Part shown: one piece after another, positions 36,951 to 45,591 of the stretch
Layout of the letters: the number at the start of each line of letters is the position of its first letter
How positions within the stretch are numbered: the stretch's first letter is position 1
Source of the DNA: an uncultured Bacteroidales bacterium
Lineage (GTDB): Bacteria; Bacteroidota; Bacteroidia; Bacteroidales; UBA932
DNA: 64,000 nucleotides
Direction of reading: 5' to 3'
Assembly (NCBI GenBank): GCA_947168525.1
Contig: CAMVMG010000001.1
Coordinates: forward strand, 186,001 to 250,000
The notes under the pieces: generated by a model
What the model saw: only the letters and a program-made list of their open reading frames with translations
Told to the model about the DNA's origin: nothing
The model's database searches: none
Translations under genes and position numbers: made by a program

Positions 36951-38294
36951 ATGGCAAAGCTGTCAGAGAAAATCGGCTATGGACTGGGTGACGCCGCTGC
37001 CGGCGGGATTACCTGGAAAGTCATGTCCATCGCCTTCCCCCTGTTTTTCACCAATATCTTCGGCCTCACGGTCGCGGATACGGCCACCCTGATGCTGGTG
37101 GCGCGCCTGTTCGACGTGGTCACGGACCCGCTGATGGGCGCCCTGGCCGACCGCACCCAGTCCCGCTGGGGAACGTACAGGCCCTGGCTCATCTTCGGAG
37201 CCGTTCCCTTGGGCGTCGTGTTCGCCCTGCTGCTGTTCACTCCGGACTTCGGCCCCGTGGGCAAACGCATCTATGCCTATTCGCTGTATCTGCTGATGAT
37301 GGCGGTTTATACGGCGGTGAACGTTCCCTACGGCTCGCTGCTTGGCGTGATGACCGACGATGACAACGAGAAAAACCAGTTCTCTTCCTACCGGATGGTA
37401 GGCGCGTACGCCATGGGCTTTGTCACCCTGCTCTCCTTTCCTTACTTGCAGAAGATGGTGGGCGGTACCGAGCAGCATCAGTACGCCGTGCTGGGCGTGG
37501 TGCTGGGCGCCGTGGCCGCCGCGGGCACCCTGGCCTGCGGCCTGCTCACCAAGGAACGTCTGAAACCCGTCCGCGCCGAGAAATTCTCCTTTAAACCCTT
37601 TGCCGACCTGTTCCGCAACAAACCCTGGATCTATCTGACGCTTATCGGCATCTGCACCAACTTCTTCAATGGTTTCCGCTATGCCGTGGCCGGTTATCTG
37701 CTGGAATATTGTCTGCACGGGGATGTCACGGTGTCCGGGCTCATCATCAATTACACCGTCTTCATGACCTTCGGCGAGGTGACGTGCATGATCTTCGGCG
37801 CCCTTTCGCCCAAGTTCACCCAGTGGGTGGGCTCCAAGCGCAAGGCCTTCGCCTGGGCGGCCGTTATCTGTGCCGTCACTTCCGTGGCCTTCTTCTTCAT
37901 TCCCATGGACCCGAAGTACATTTGGGTAATGGTGGCCGTGGTCATCCTCACTTCCGTGGGTATCGGCCTGTACTCTCCGCTGCTGTGGTCCATGTATGCC
38001 GATGTGGCCGACTATGCCACGGCGAAGAACGGTACTTCCTCCACGGGCCTCATTTTCTCCTCCGGCACCATGGCGCAGAAGTTCGGATCGGCCATTTCAG
38101 GTGCCCTGGTAGCCCTGCTCCTGGGCATCGCCGGCTTCATCTCAGGCACCGACCCCGCTACCGGCCAGACGGTGGTGACCATCACCAACGAGCCGTCGGT
38201 CCAGACCATGATCTGGTCCCTGTTCTCCCTGTTCCCCGCCGCTATCGCCTTGCTGATCCTCCTCCTCCTTCGGCTCTACCCCATCAAGAAGTAG
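36951..38294 (+). CDS. GPH-family sugar:cation symporter (ManB-like)
   Basis: A 447-residue inner-membrane transporter with about 12 membrane segments. GPH family features are KIGYGLGDAAAGGITW at the start, RLFDVVTDPLMGALADRTQSRWGTYRPW in the first cytoplasmic loop, and AVNVPYGSLLGVMT. It follows the epimerase by 2 bases. In B. fragilis the equivalent gene carries mannobiose into the cytoplasm. The cation (sodium or proton) is not readable. It is the last gene of the PUL operon, 12 bases before an array of hairpins. Confidence 0.92.
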   Translation: MAKLSEKIGYGLGDAAAGGITWKVMSIAFPLFFTNIFGLTVADTATLMLVARLFDVVTDPLMGALADRTQSRWGTYRPWLIFGAVPLGVVFALLLFTPDFGPVGKRIYAYSLYLLMMAVYTAVNVPYGSLLGVMTDDDNEKNQFSSYRMVGAYAMGFVTLLSFPYLQKMVGGTEQHQYAVLGVVLGAVAAAGTLACGLLTKERLKPVRAEKFSFKPFADLFRNKPWIYLTLIGICTNFFNGFRYAVAGYLLEYCLHGDVTVSGLIINYTVFMTFGEVTCMIFGALSPKFTQWVGSKRKAFAWAAVICAVTSVAFFFIPMDPKYIWVMVAVVILTSVGIGLYSPLLWSMYADVADYATAKNGTSSTGLIFSSGTMAQKFGSAISGALVALLLGIAGFISGTDPATGQTVVTITNEPSVQTMIWSLFSLFPAAIALLILLLLRLYPIKK

Positions 38295-38305
38295 GTGGTT
38301 AGCGT

Positions 38306-38417
38306 TAGGGTGCACATTTTGGTGCACCCTACGGGGGTGTATGCTGGCTAGGGTGCACATTTCGGTGCACCCTACGGGGGTGTATGGCGGTTAGGGTGCA
38401 CATTTCGGTGCACCCTA
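38306..38417. repeat. 43-bp hairpin array D (three perfect 10-bp hairpins)
   Basis: TAGGGTGCAC and GTGCACCCTA pair perfectly around a 6-base loop (ATTTTG or ATTTCG). Three copies start at 38306, 38349 and 38392 (43-bp period), separated by an ACGGGGGTGTATG spacer. The array sits just downstream of the symporter gene and resembles REP/BIME elements of enterobacteria. No transposase gene is adjacent. It may also stop or protect the PUL transcript. Confidence 0.92.
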
Positions 38418-38443
38418 CGGGCTCAACGAAGAGGGCAGAAAAA

Positions 38444-38473
38444 AGGAGGTTGACTCAGCTGAGTCAACCTCCT
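38444..38473 (-). terminator. Rho-independent terminator of rpmH
   Basis: A perfect 30-bp palindrome (AGGAGGTTGACTCAG and its complement). On the minus strand it is followed by TTTTTT (plus-strand AAAAAAGG at 38439-38446). It lies 26 bases after the rpmH stop codon. Confidence 0.85.
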
Positions 38474-38498
38474 GTTGCTTTCTGGGTGGCAAGGAATA

Positions 38499-38651
38499 CT
38501 ACCAGCGGTCTTCGTCAGAGACGCTGAGTTTCTTGCGGGCGTGACGGCGGCGGGCGCTAAGGACGCGGCGGCCGTTGGCGGAAGCCATGCGGGCACGGAA
38601 ACCATGCTTGTTCACACGCTTGCGGCGGGAGGGTTGAAATGTTCTTTTCAT
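38499..38651 (-). CDS. rpmH: 50S ribosomal protein L34
   Basis: A 50-residue basic protein starting [20 protein letters not shown] and continuing with [20 protein letters not shown]. This is the complete L34 sequence with a short acidic tail (SVSDEDRW). L34 is part of the large ribosomal subunit. The gene has its own promoter and terminator. It is not next to dnaA or rnpA here. Confidence 0.97.
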   Translation of the reverse strand: MKRTFQPSRRKRVNKHGFRARMASANGRRVLSARRRHARKKLSVSDEDRW

Positions 38652-38685
38652 GATATCGTTTTTTTATATTTTCGAATAAGGACTG

Positions 38686-38693
38686 CAAAGGTA
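38686..38693 (-). promoter_or_regulatory. -7 box for rpmH
   Basis: The minus strand reads TACCTTTG with TTTG 20 bases upstream, a good match to both Bacteroidetes promoter elements. It lies 35 bases before the rpmH ATG. Confidence 0.65.
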
Positions 38694-38734
38694 GTAATTC
38701 CCGCCGAAAAAGCCAAATTTTTTTTACGAAGGGC

Positions 38735-39388
38735 TTATCGGCGAATATGGATGACCAGTTTTCCATCGAAATAAGGGTCTGGTAGCCAGCTATTGACAGG
38801 CCAGGTGGACACGGAGCTGCGCGGCAGACGGTGACGGGCCATCACCTGCACAATCTCCTGGTTCACGTCGCCGCCCTTGAGGTACAGGATGCCCGCCGAG
38901 AATTTCCCCTTCACCCAGGGATAGAAGTCCGGAAGGGAGGCAACCGCACGCGACACCACGAAGTGGAAACTGCCTGGAAGGGACTCGGCCCGCTGGTTCA
39001 CTACCTGGATGTTCTTCAGTTCCAGGGCTTCTGCAACGGCCCGCGCCACGATGGTTTTCTTGCCTACGGAATCACAGAGGGTAAACCTGGCTTCCGGGAA
39101 CAGGATGGCGAGCGGGATGCCGGGAAAGCCTCCGCCGGTGCCCAGATCCAGGATGTCAGCTTGTGAGAACTGCTCCGTGAGACCCGGCACGGTGAGCAGA
39201 TAGCGCGCAATGGAGAGCGAGTGCAGGACATGGTGGCTATACAGGGCGTCGATGTCTTTGCGGGAGATGACGTTAATTTTTTCGTTCCATTCCCGGTACA
39301 GGCTGTCCAGCTGCAGGAACTGGCGCTCCTGCTGTGCGGAAAGGGAAAAATCGGTTCGGATGAAATCCAGAAATACCTGTGCGTCCAT
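38735..39388 (-). CDS. rsmG: 16S rRNA (guanine527-N7)-methyltransferase RsmG
   Basis: A 217-residue SAM-dependent methyltransferase. The SAM-binding motif is DILDLGTGGGFPGIPLAI (about residues 78-95), with the family pattern YSHHVLHSLS before it and SRAVASLPD after it. It modifies G527 of 16S rRNA. The start overlaps the stop of the ECF sigma gene by one base (TAATG), so it is probably translated by coupling at the end of the ettA-polA-sigma-rsmG run. Confidence 0.96.
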   Translation of the reverse strand: MDAQVFLDFIRTDFSLSAQQERQFLQLDSLYREWNEKINVISRKDIDALYSHHVLHSLSIARYLLTVPGLTEQFSQADILDLGTGGGFPGIPLAILFPEARFTLCDSVGKKTIVARAVAEALELKNIQVVNQRAESLPGSFHFVVSRAVASLPDFYPWVKGKFSAGILYLKGGDVNQEIVQVMARHRLPRSSVSTWPVNSWLPDPYFDGKLVIHIRR

Positions 39389-39969
39389 TACACTTCCCCC
39401 CTTAACATCATTTCTGCCAGGTGCTGCTTGCCGCGGCGGATCCGGGTGCGGACGGTGTTCAGTTCCAGCCCCAGCTCCCCGGCAATCTCTCCGTACTCCA
39501 GTTCGTCTATCATATATTTGATCATTACGTCTTTATACAGGGATGGAAGCTCGTCAATGTACTGCATCAGGCGCTGATGCACCTCGTCGTTGATAATCTC
39601 TTCCTCCGGGGTGGTATCGGTCATTTCCACGCCGGCGTCGTTCCCCTCGGAGGTGGCTTTCTGCTTAATGCCTTCCTTTTTCTCGTCTTCGCGGCGGATG
39701 CTGTTCAGATGGTCTAGCGCCGTCCGGGTGGCGATGGTCAGCAGCCACGGGCGGAATTCCCGCTCCGTGTCGAAGCTTTTCAGGGCAGCGAAAGCCTTCT
39801 GGAAGCTTTCCGACACCACGTCGTCCACGTCAGCCTTCCACTGGAAATAGCCGCTTACCCGTCTGCGCACAGCCCGCTCGTGAATCTGGTACAGGGCGCG
39901 GTAGGCCATCTGGTCCCCCTGGATGGCGTGCTCCACCAACTCTTTTTCCGTTAAATGCAAATAATCCAT
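39388..39969 (-). CDS. ECF-type RNA polymerase sigma factor
   Basis: A 193-residue sigma-70 family protein with region 2 (MAYRALYQIHERAVRRRVSG ... DVDDVVSESFQKAFAALKSF ... FRPWLLTIATRTALDHL). A short acidic linker follows, then region 4 (LPSLYKDVMIKYMIDELEYG EIAGELGLELNTVRTRIRRG). The linker of about 45 residues between the regions is rich in charged residues. No anti-sigma gene is adjacent, unusual for classical ECF pairs. It lies one base from polA and overlaps rsmG. Its targets are unknown. Confidence 0.93.
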   Translation of the reverse strand: MDYLHLTEKELVEHAIQGDQMAYRALYQIHERAVRRRVSGYFQWKADVDDVVSESFQKAFAALKSFDTEREFRPWLLTIATRTALDHLNSIRREDEKKEGIKQKATSEGNDAGVEMTDTTPEEEIINDEVHQRLMQYIDELPSLYKDVMIKYMIDELEYGEIAGELGLELNTVRTRIRRGKQHLAEMMLRGEV

Positions 39970-39970
39970 G

Positions 39971-42610
39971 TCAATGTGCTTCCAGCCAGTTTTTGCCCGA
40001 CGAACACGCTGCCGTGAGCGGGACAGACAGTTTGATGACGTTTTCCATGGCGTCCACCACGAGCTCTTTCAACTGCTCCACCTCTGCAGGGACAGCGTCG
40101 AACACCAGTTCGTCGTGGATCTGCAGCACCATCCGGCTTTTGAGGCCCGATTCCTGCAAACGCCGGGCCACCCGGATCATGGCCAGCTTGATGATATCGG
40201 CCGATGTGCCCTGGATGGGGGCGTTCACGGCGTTCCGCTCCGCCAGGGCGCGGATGGTGGCATTGCGCTCGTGGATGTCCGGCAGGTAGCGCCGCCGGCC
40301 GAACAGGGTCTCTACATACCCGTTCTCCCGGGCGAAGGCAATGCTGTCGTCGATGAAGCTGCGGATGGCGGGGAAGGAGGCGAAGTACCCGTCGATGAGT
40401 TCCTTGGCGGCGCTCCGGGACAGATGCAGCCGCTGGGCCAGGCCGAAGGACGAGATGCCGTACATGATGCCGAAGTTGGCGGTCTTGGCCATGCCGCGCT
40501 GCTCCCGGGTGACCTCCTCTACCGGGATGCGGAAGATCTTGGCGGCCGTGGCGGCGTGCACGTCCACCCCGTCGCGGAAGGCCTGCACCAGGTGGGCGTC
40601 GCAGCTCAGGTGCGCCATGATCCGGAGCTCTATCTGAGAGTAGTCGGCGCTCACGATGATCCCGTCTGGCGTTCCGGGCACGAAGGCTTTGCGGATTTCC
40701 TTGCCCCGCTCCGTGCGGATGGGGATGTTCTGCAGGTTGGGGTTGGAGCTGGACAGCCGGCCGGTTGCAGTAAGCGCCTGGTTGAAGGTGGTATGCACCC
40801 GGCCGTCTACCTCCGAGATATAGGAGGGGAAAGGTTCTATGTAGGTGGAGAGAAGCTTTTTCACGGCCCGGAACTCCAGGATTTCCTCTACCACGGGATG
40901 ACGGTCCGCGATGGCCAGAAGGGTGGCTTCGTCGGTGGAATACTGCCCGCGCGCACTCTTTTTGGCTTTGGGGTCCAGTTTCAGTTTGTCGAACAGGACG
41001 TCCCCCACCTGTTTGGGCGAGGAGATGTTCAGCAGCGGTTCCCCGGCCAGGTCCCGGATGCGGGCTTCCCGTTCTCCCATCTCTTTCCGCAGGCCCTCGG
41101 CGAAGGCTCGGAGCTGGGCCAGATCCACCTTTACGCCGTCCCGTTCCATGGCGGCGAGCACTTTGGAAAGGGGCTCTTCCATGGTGTCGTACAGGGTGGG
41201 AAGCTTTTCCCGGAGCTTATCTCCCAGGGGAATGAGCACGGCGGCTTCCCTCAGCCGGGGGTGCTCTTCCTGCTCGAGAGTATCAAACAGGGAATCGCTT
41301 CCGATGGTGGATTCATGCTCTTCCAGGTCGATTCCCAGCAGACTCTGGCTCAGGAGCGGGAGGCTGTGACTCTTCTCCGGGTCCAGCACATAATGTATGA
41401 GGCCGATATCGTTCCATTTCCCTTCCAGGGAGATGCCGGCGTGGTGTAGCCAGTTGGCCTGCAGTTTGAGGTCTGTGCCGTATTTTTCGATGCCGGGGTT
41501 TTCCAGCAGGGACTTCAGGAAGGTTTCATGGCCGGCAAGAGGCAGTTTGGCAACAAACGGTCCGCAACTGAGCAGTACCTGCTTCACCGGGGCGAAGATG
41601 CCCTCCCCGAGGCTTTCCGTCACAATGCCCAGCTTGCCGCTTTTCCTGGCCAGAGCTGCCAGCTCTTCCGGAGAAACTTCCTGCACATGGAAATCCGTTG
41701 CGCTTTCCCGGGCCGATGTCTCTGCCGGTGCGCCCGGTGCAAGATGTCCTTCCAGATAGCGCCGGAGGCTGCTGAATTCGTATTGCTGGAACAGGTCTGC
41801 CAGGGCGGGGGAGAACACGCCGGTGTAGCGCATCTGGTCCAGCGTGACGGGCAGCTGCATGTCTGTCTTGATGGTTACCAGGGCTTTGGACAGGGCCATG
41901 TGCGGCTCCGCTTCCCGGAACATAGCCTGCTGGCGGGGCGGCAGTTCTTCCAGGTGGGCATAGATTCCTTCCATGCTGCCATATTGGGCGATGAGCTTGG
42001 CAGCGCCCACTTCCCCCACGCCTTTTACGCCTGGCACATTGTCGGCCGTATCTCCGCAGATGGAGAGCATGTCGATGATCTGGGCGGGATGGGAAACGCC
42101 CCATTTGGCGCTGAGCTCCGCCGGGCCCCAGATCTCGTTGTCCGCGCCGCCCTTGCCCGGTTTGTACTGGAACACGTGCGGGCCGATAAGCTGCCCGTAA
42201 TCCTTGTCGGGCGTTACCATGTACACGTCCAGCTGGTCGGAGGCGAACTGCGTGGCAAGGGAACCCAGCACGTCATCGGCCTCGAAACCGGGGATGGTGA
42301 GTACGGGGATGTTCATCTGCTGCACCAGCTCTGTGAGCGGCTCCAGGGCATCAATCACCAGCTGCGGGGTGGGGGGACGCGTGCCTTTGTACTCCGGGTA
42401 CATCTGGTTGCGGAACGTGCCGCCGGGCGGGTCGAACGCTACCGCCAGGTGGGTGGGCTTTTCCCGCTCGATGAGTTCCAGCAGGTACTTGGTAAAGCCG
42501 AAGAGGATGGACATGTCGGCCCCTTTGGAGTTGATCATGGGCCTGCGCAGGAAGGCGTAGTACATCTTGAACACCAGCGCATGCCCGTCTATGAGAAATA
42601 GTTTGTCCAT
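39971..42610 (-). CDS. polA: DNA polymerase I, degenerate proofreading domain
   Basis: An 879-residue family A polymerase. The N-terminal 5'-3' exonuclease domain (about 1-290) is intact, with GFEADDVLG and TPDKDYGQL. The polymerase domain is intact, with motif A VSADYSQIELRIMAHLS, motif B RGMAKTANFGIMYG and motif C LQIHDELVFDAV. The middle domain is present, but the 3'-5' exonuclease motifs are degenerate. The DTE motif reads VTE (GIVTESLG), and the Asp of the second motif appears as Gln (GTDLKLQANW). It probably works in Okazaki fragment processing and repair without proofreading. It follows ettA by 5 bases. Confidence 0.96.
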   Translation of the reverse strand: MDKLFLIDGHALVFKMYYAFLRRPMINSKGADMSILFGFTKYLLELIEREKPTHLAVAFDPPGGTFRNQMYPEYKGTRPPTPQLVIDALEPLTELVQQMNIPVLTIPGFEADDVLGSLATQFASDQLDVYMVTPDKDYGQLIGPHVFQYKPGKGGADNEIWGPAELSAKWGVSHPAQIIDMLSICGDTADNVPGVKGVGEVGAAKLIAQYGSMEGIYAHLEELPPRQQAMFREAEPHMALSKALVTIKTDMQLPVTLDQMRYTGVFSPALADLFQQYEFSSLRRYLEGHLAPGAPAETSARESATDFHVQEVSPEELAALARKSGKLGIVTESLGEGIFAPVKQVLLSCGPFVAKLPLAGHETFLKSLLENPGIEKYGTDLKLQANWLHHAGISLEGKWNDIGLIHYVLDPEKSHSLPLLSQSLLGIDLEEHESTIGSDSLFDTLEQEEHPRLREAAVLIPLGDKLREKLPTLYDTMEEPLSKVLAAMERDGVKVDLAQLRAFAEGLRKEMGEREARIRDLAGEPLLNISSPKQVGDVLFDKLKLDPKAKKSARGQYSTDEATLLAIADRHPVVEEILEFRAVKKLLSTYIEPFPSYISEVDGRVHTTFNQALTATGRLSSSNPNLQNIPIRTERGKEIRKAFVPGTPDGIIVSADYSQIELRIMAHLSCDAHLVQAFRDGVDVHAATAAKIFRIPVEEVTREQRGMAKTANFGIMYGISSFGLAQRLHLSRSAAKELIDGYFASFPAIRSFIDDSIAFARENGYVETLFGRRRYLPDIHERNATIRALAERNAVNAPIQGTSADIIKLAMIRVARRLQESGLKSRMVLQIHDELVFDAVPAEVEQLKELVVDAMENVIKLSVPLTAACSSGKNWLEAH

Positions 42611-42615
42611 AATCC

Positions 42616-44292
42616 CTACGCCATCAGTTTCTTGTACTTGAAGCGTTTGGGCTCGGCGTCGGCTCCCAGGCGCAGTTTGCGGTTGGCCTCGTACTCCTGG
42701 TAGTTGCCCTCGAAGAAGATCACTTTTCCCTCGCCTTCGTAGGCCAGGATGTGGGTGGCGATACGGTCCAGGAACCAGCGGTCGTGGCTAACCACTACGG
42801 CGCAACCGGCGAAGTTCTCCAGGCCCTCTTCCAGGGCACGGATGGTGTTCACGTCCACGTCGTTGGTGGGCTCGTCCAGCAGGAGCACGTTGCCCTCGTC
42901 CTTCAGCGTGAGGGCCAGGTGCAGGCGGTTGCGTTCACCGCCGGAAAGCACCCCGCAGAGCTTCTCCTGGTCGGCTCCGGAGAAATTGAAACGGGACACC
43001 CAGGCGCGGGCGTTCACATCCCGGCCGCCCATGCGCACCCATTCGGAATTCCCGGCAATGGTCTCATACACCGTTTTGTCCGGGTCGATGGAGCGGTGCT
43101 GCTGGTCTACATAGGAGATTTTCACCGTTTCGCCGATCTCGATGCTGCCGCTGTCCGGCTCGTCGATGCCCATAATCAGGCGGAAGAGGGTGGTCTTGCC
43201 GGCGCCGTTGGGACCAATCACACCCACGATGCCCGCCGGTGGCAGTTCAAAACTCAGGTGCTCGAACAGCAGTTTGTCGCCATAGGCCTTGGAGACATCG
43301 TTGAACACGATAACTTTGTTCCCCAGATGCGGGCCGTTGGGGATATAGATTTCCAGGTTGGCCTCCTTCTGTCTGGTGTCGGCCGATGCCAGTTTTTCAT
43401 ACGCACCCAGACGGGCTTTCTGCTTGGCCTGACGGGCCTTGGGCGCCATACGCACCCATTCCAGTTCCCGTTCCAGGGTTTTGCGCCGCTTGGATTCCTG
43501 TTTCTCTTCCTGGGCCAGCCGTTTGGTCTTCTGCTCCAGCCAGGAAGAGTAGTTTCCCTTCCAGGGAATGCCCTCTCCGCGGTCCAGTTCCAGGATCCAC
43601 CCGGCAACATTGTCCAGGAAGTACCGGTCGTGGGTGACGGCGATTACCGTCCCCTTGTATTGCTGCAGATGGGTCTCCAGCCACTGGATGGATTCTGTGT
43701 CCAGGTGGTTCGTGGGCTCGTCCAGCAGCAGCACGTCCGGTTCCTGCAGGAGCAGCCGGCAAAGGGCCACCCGCCTGCGTTCGCCGCCGGAGAGCTCCTT
43801 GATCTTCTGCTCGGAAGGCGGGCACTGCAGGGCGTCCATGGCGCGCTCCAGTTTGGCGTCAATCTCCCAGCCGCCCAGGTGGTCGATTTTCTCGGTGAGT
43901 TCCCCCTGGCGCTCGATGAGGCGGTTCATCTCCCCGTCGTCCATCGGCTCAATGAATTTCATGGAAATCTCGTTGTATTCGGCCAGGATGTCCATCACTT
44001 CCTGAACGCCTTCCTGCACCACTTCCAGCACGGTTTTCTCTGGATCCATCTGCGGCTCCTGCTCCAGGTAGCCCACGCTGTAGCCAGGGGCCCAGACCAC
44101 CTCTCCCTTGTACTGTTTCTCCACCCCCGCGATAATCTTCAGGAGGGTGGATTTGCCGGATCCGTTGAGGCCGATGATTCCAATCTTGGCACCGTAATAG
44201 AAGCCCAGCCAGATATCTTTCAGAATTACTTTGTTATTGTGAGGGAGCACTTTGCTCACCCGGTTCATGGAGAAAATGATTTTTTCGTCGGC
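42616..44292 (-). CDS. ettA: ABC-F translation factor EttA
   Basis: A 558-residue soluble protein with two ABC ATPase domains and no membrane segments. The first has GLNGSGKST, LSGGERRRVAL and DEPTNHLD. The second has GPNGAGKTT, LSGGERNRLHL and DEPTNDVD. The charged linker (KQESKRRKTLERELEWVR) is typical of energy-dependent translational throttle A. EttA binds the ribosomal E site and senses ATP/ADP. The ATG at 44292 is chosen because the longer frame begins inside the -7 box. It is the first gene of an operon with polA, the sigma factor and rsmG. Confidence 0.95.
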   Translation of the reverse strand, partial: ADEKIIFSMNRVSKVLPHNNKVILKDIWLGFYYGAKIGIIGLNGSGKSTLLKIIAGVEKQYKGEVVWAPGYSVGYLEQEPQMDPEKTVLEVVQEGVQEVMDILAEYNEISMKFIEPMDDGEMNRLIERQGELTEKIDHLGGWEIDAKLERAMDALQCPPSEQKIKELSGGERRRVALCRLLLQEPDVLLLDEPTNHLDTESIQWLETHLQQYKGTVIAVTHDRYFLDNVAGWILELDRGEGIPWKGNYSSWLEQKTKRLAQEEKQESKRRKTLERELEWVRMAPKARQAKQKARLGAYEKLASADTRQKEANLEIYIPNGPHLGNKVIVFNDVSKAYGDKLLFEHLSFELPPAGIVGVIGPNGAGKTTLFRLIMGIDEPDSGSIEIGETVKISYVDQQHRSIDPDKTVYETIAGNSEWVRMGGRDVNARAWVSRFNFSGADQEKLCGVLSGGERNRLHLALTLKDEGNVLLLDEPTNDVDVNTIRALEEGLENFAGCAVVVSHDRWFLDRIATHILAYEGEGKVIFFEGNYQEYEANRKLRLGADAEPKRFKYKKLMA

Positions 44293-44313
44293 CATAATCT
44301 GTGTGGTTTGCTG

Positions 44314-44321
44314 CAAAGATA
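44314..44321 (-). promoter_or_regulatory. -7 box for the ettA operon
   Basis: The minus strand reads TATCTTTG 21 bases before the ettA ATG. The position decides the start codon, because an in-frame TTG lies within this box. Confidence 0.65.
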
Positions 44322-44346
44322 AGAATAATTCCGGGACTGGGAGGAA

Positions 44347-45591
44347 TTACTCCTGGAACAGGTCCCGCCGGGGAAGGAGGGCGGAGTAGCGGGAGCGGAG
44401 GCTGTCGAAGAGCCCCGCGATATCCCCAGAAAAACGGGAACCGCGCCAGGTGGAGGTGTTAGCGATGAAAATCCAGCACTCGCCGTCCGGGTAGGTTTTG
44501 ATGAGGGCCTGGGTGCCCGAGAAAGAGCCGGACCGGGTCCACTCTCCACCGGGTTTGGTGTCGTTCCAGCCCAGACTGAAAATATCCGGGCCGAAGTAAT
44601 TGGTCATCTGGTTCACGGAAAAATCCACCAGGATATCCTGGACGGGGCCGTGGCCGTTGGCGCTGGCCACCATCCGGGCAAGTTCCACGGTGGAGCCGGT
44701 CCAGCCGCCCGCCCCCAGGGAGCCCGTGACATTGTTCCCGCCGTAACACTTTTCCACAGCGGCGTATTTCCCGTCAAAGGAGACGGTCTTTTCCGCATCC
44801 GGCTGCATGTAGTAGCGGGTTTCTCCGGGATGGCGTTCGCTGAGGTAATTGCCGCCCAGCCGGAAGCCGTGGCACAGGGCGGGCTCGAAAATGTGCTCCT
44901 GCATGAATTCCTCGTAGGGCTGTCCGCTTACCTGTTCGATGACCAGCGAGAGCAGCAGGAAACCCAGGTTGGAATATTCCTGGGAAGTACCCGGCTCGTA
45001 GGCGAGCGTGCGCCCCAGCTGTTTGCGCAGGAGGGCGTCCTGCGAGGTGTATGGGGAGAAGACAGGGTCTCCGCCCCGCGAGGTGAACCCGGCCTGGTGC
45101 CGCAGGAGATGCTCAACCGTGATCTGGTAATAATTGTCGTCCCGGATATAGGAGTCGTATTTGTTCAGGATGCCCAGCGGGCCGAACACCGGCGAGTCCA
45201 GGAACAGTTTCCCTTCTTCCTGGAGTTTCATGATGCCGATGGCGGTGAGCAGTTTGGACACCGAGGCCATGCGCAGGGTGGTGCCAGGGGTCATGGGTGT
45301 GGTGGTATCGGCCATCCCATAGCCTTTTGCGTACACCAGGGAGTCGTTCCGCATGACCGACAGGGACACGCCGTGAAGCGACCAGAAGGTCATGAAGCTG
45401 TCCACTGCCTGGTCCAGGGGCCGGAGCTCCGGCAGGGCAGACAGGTCGTTGGTGATGGCCAAGTTCAGGTCCTGGACATAGACGGGAACATGTTCCTGCG
45501 GGGAGTCTTCTCCCCGGCCTTTGACAACAAAAGAGCATCCTCCTCCCAACAGGAGAAGGAATATGCTAATTATGAGGGACCTCCCTTTCAA
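44347..45591 (-). CDS. Serine beta-lactamase-family lipoprotein hydrolase
   Basis: A 414-residue lipoprotein (lipobox LLLLGGGC, Cys19) of the class C beta-lactamase/penicillin-binding protein fold (PF00144). Active-site motifs are Ser110-x-x-Lys113 in ASVSKLL and Tyr206-Ser-Asn208 in QEYSNLG. The third (KTG-like) motif is less clear, near RSGSFSGTQALIK. Members include peptidases, esterases and beta-lactamases, so the substrate is unknown. It is the last gene of a six-gene run and overlaps the kinase gene by 4 bases. Confidence 0.88.
   Translation of the reverse strand: MKGRSLIISIFLLLLGGGCSFVVKGRGEDSPQEHVPVYVQDLNLAITNDLSALPELRPLDQAVDSFMTFWSLHGVSLSVMRNDSLVYAKGYGMADTTTPMTPGTTLRMASVSKLLTAIGIMKLQEEGKLFLDSPVFGPLGILNKYDSYIRDDNYYQITVEHLLRHQAGFTSRGGDPVFSPYTSQDALLRKQLGRTLAYEPGTSQEYSNLGFLLLSLVIEQVSGQPYEEFMQEHIFEPALCHGFRLGGNYLSERHPGETRYYMQPDAEKTVSFDGKYAAVEKCYGGNNVTGSLGAGGWTGSTVELARMVASANGHGPVQDILVDFSVNQMTNYFGPDIFSLGWNDTKPGGEWTRSGSFSGTQALIKTYPDGECWIFIANTSTWRGSRFSGDIAGLFDSLRSRYSALLPRRDLFQE

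Noticed and set aside
44326..44349. A 7-bp inverted repeat at the end of the serine hydrolase gene as a terminator
   Set aside because: The stem is short and AT-rich, overlaps the stop codon and has no clear T tract. Its position also coincides with the region upstream of the ettA -7 box.
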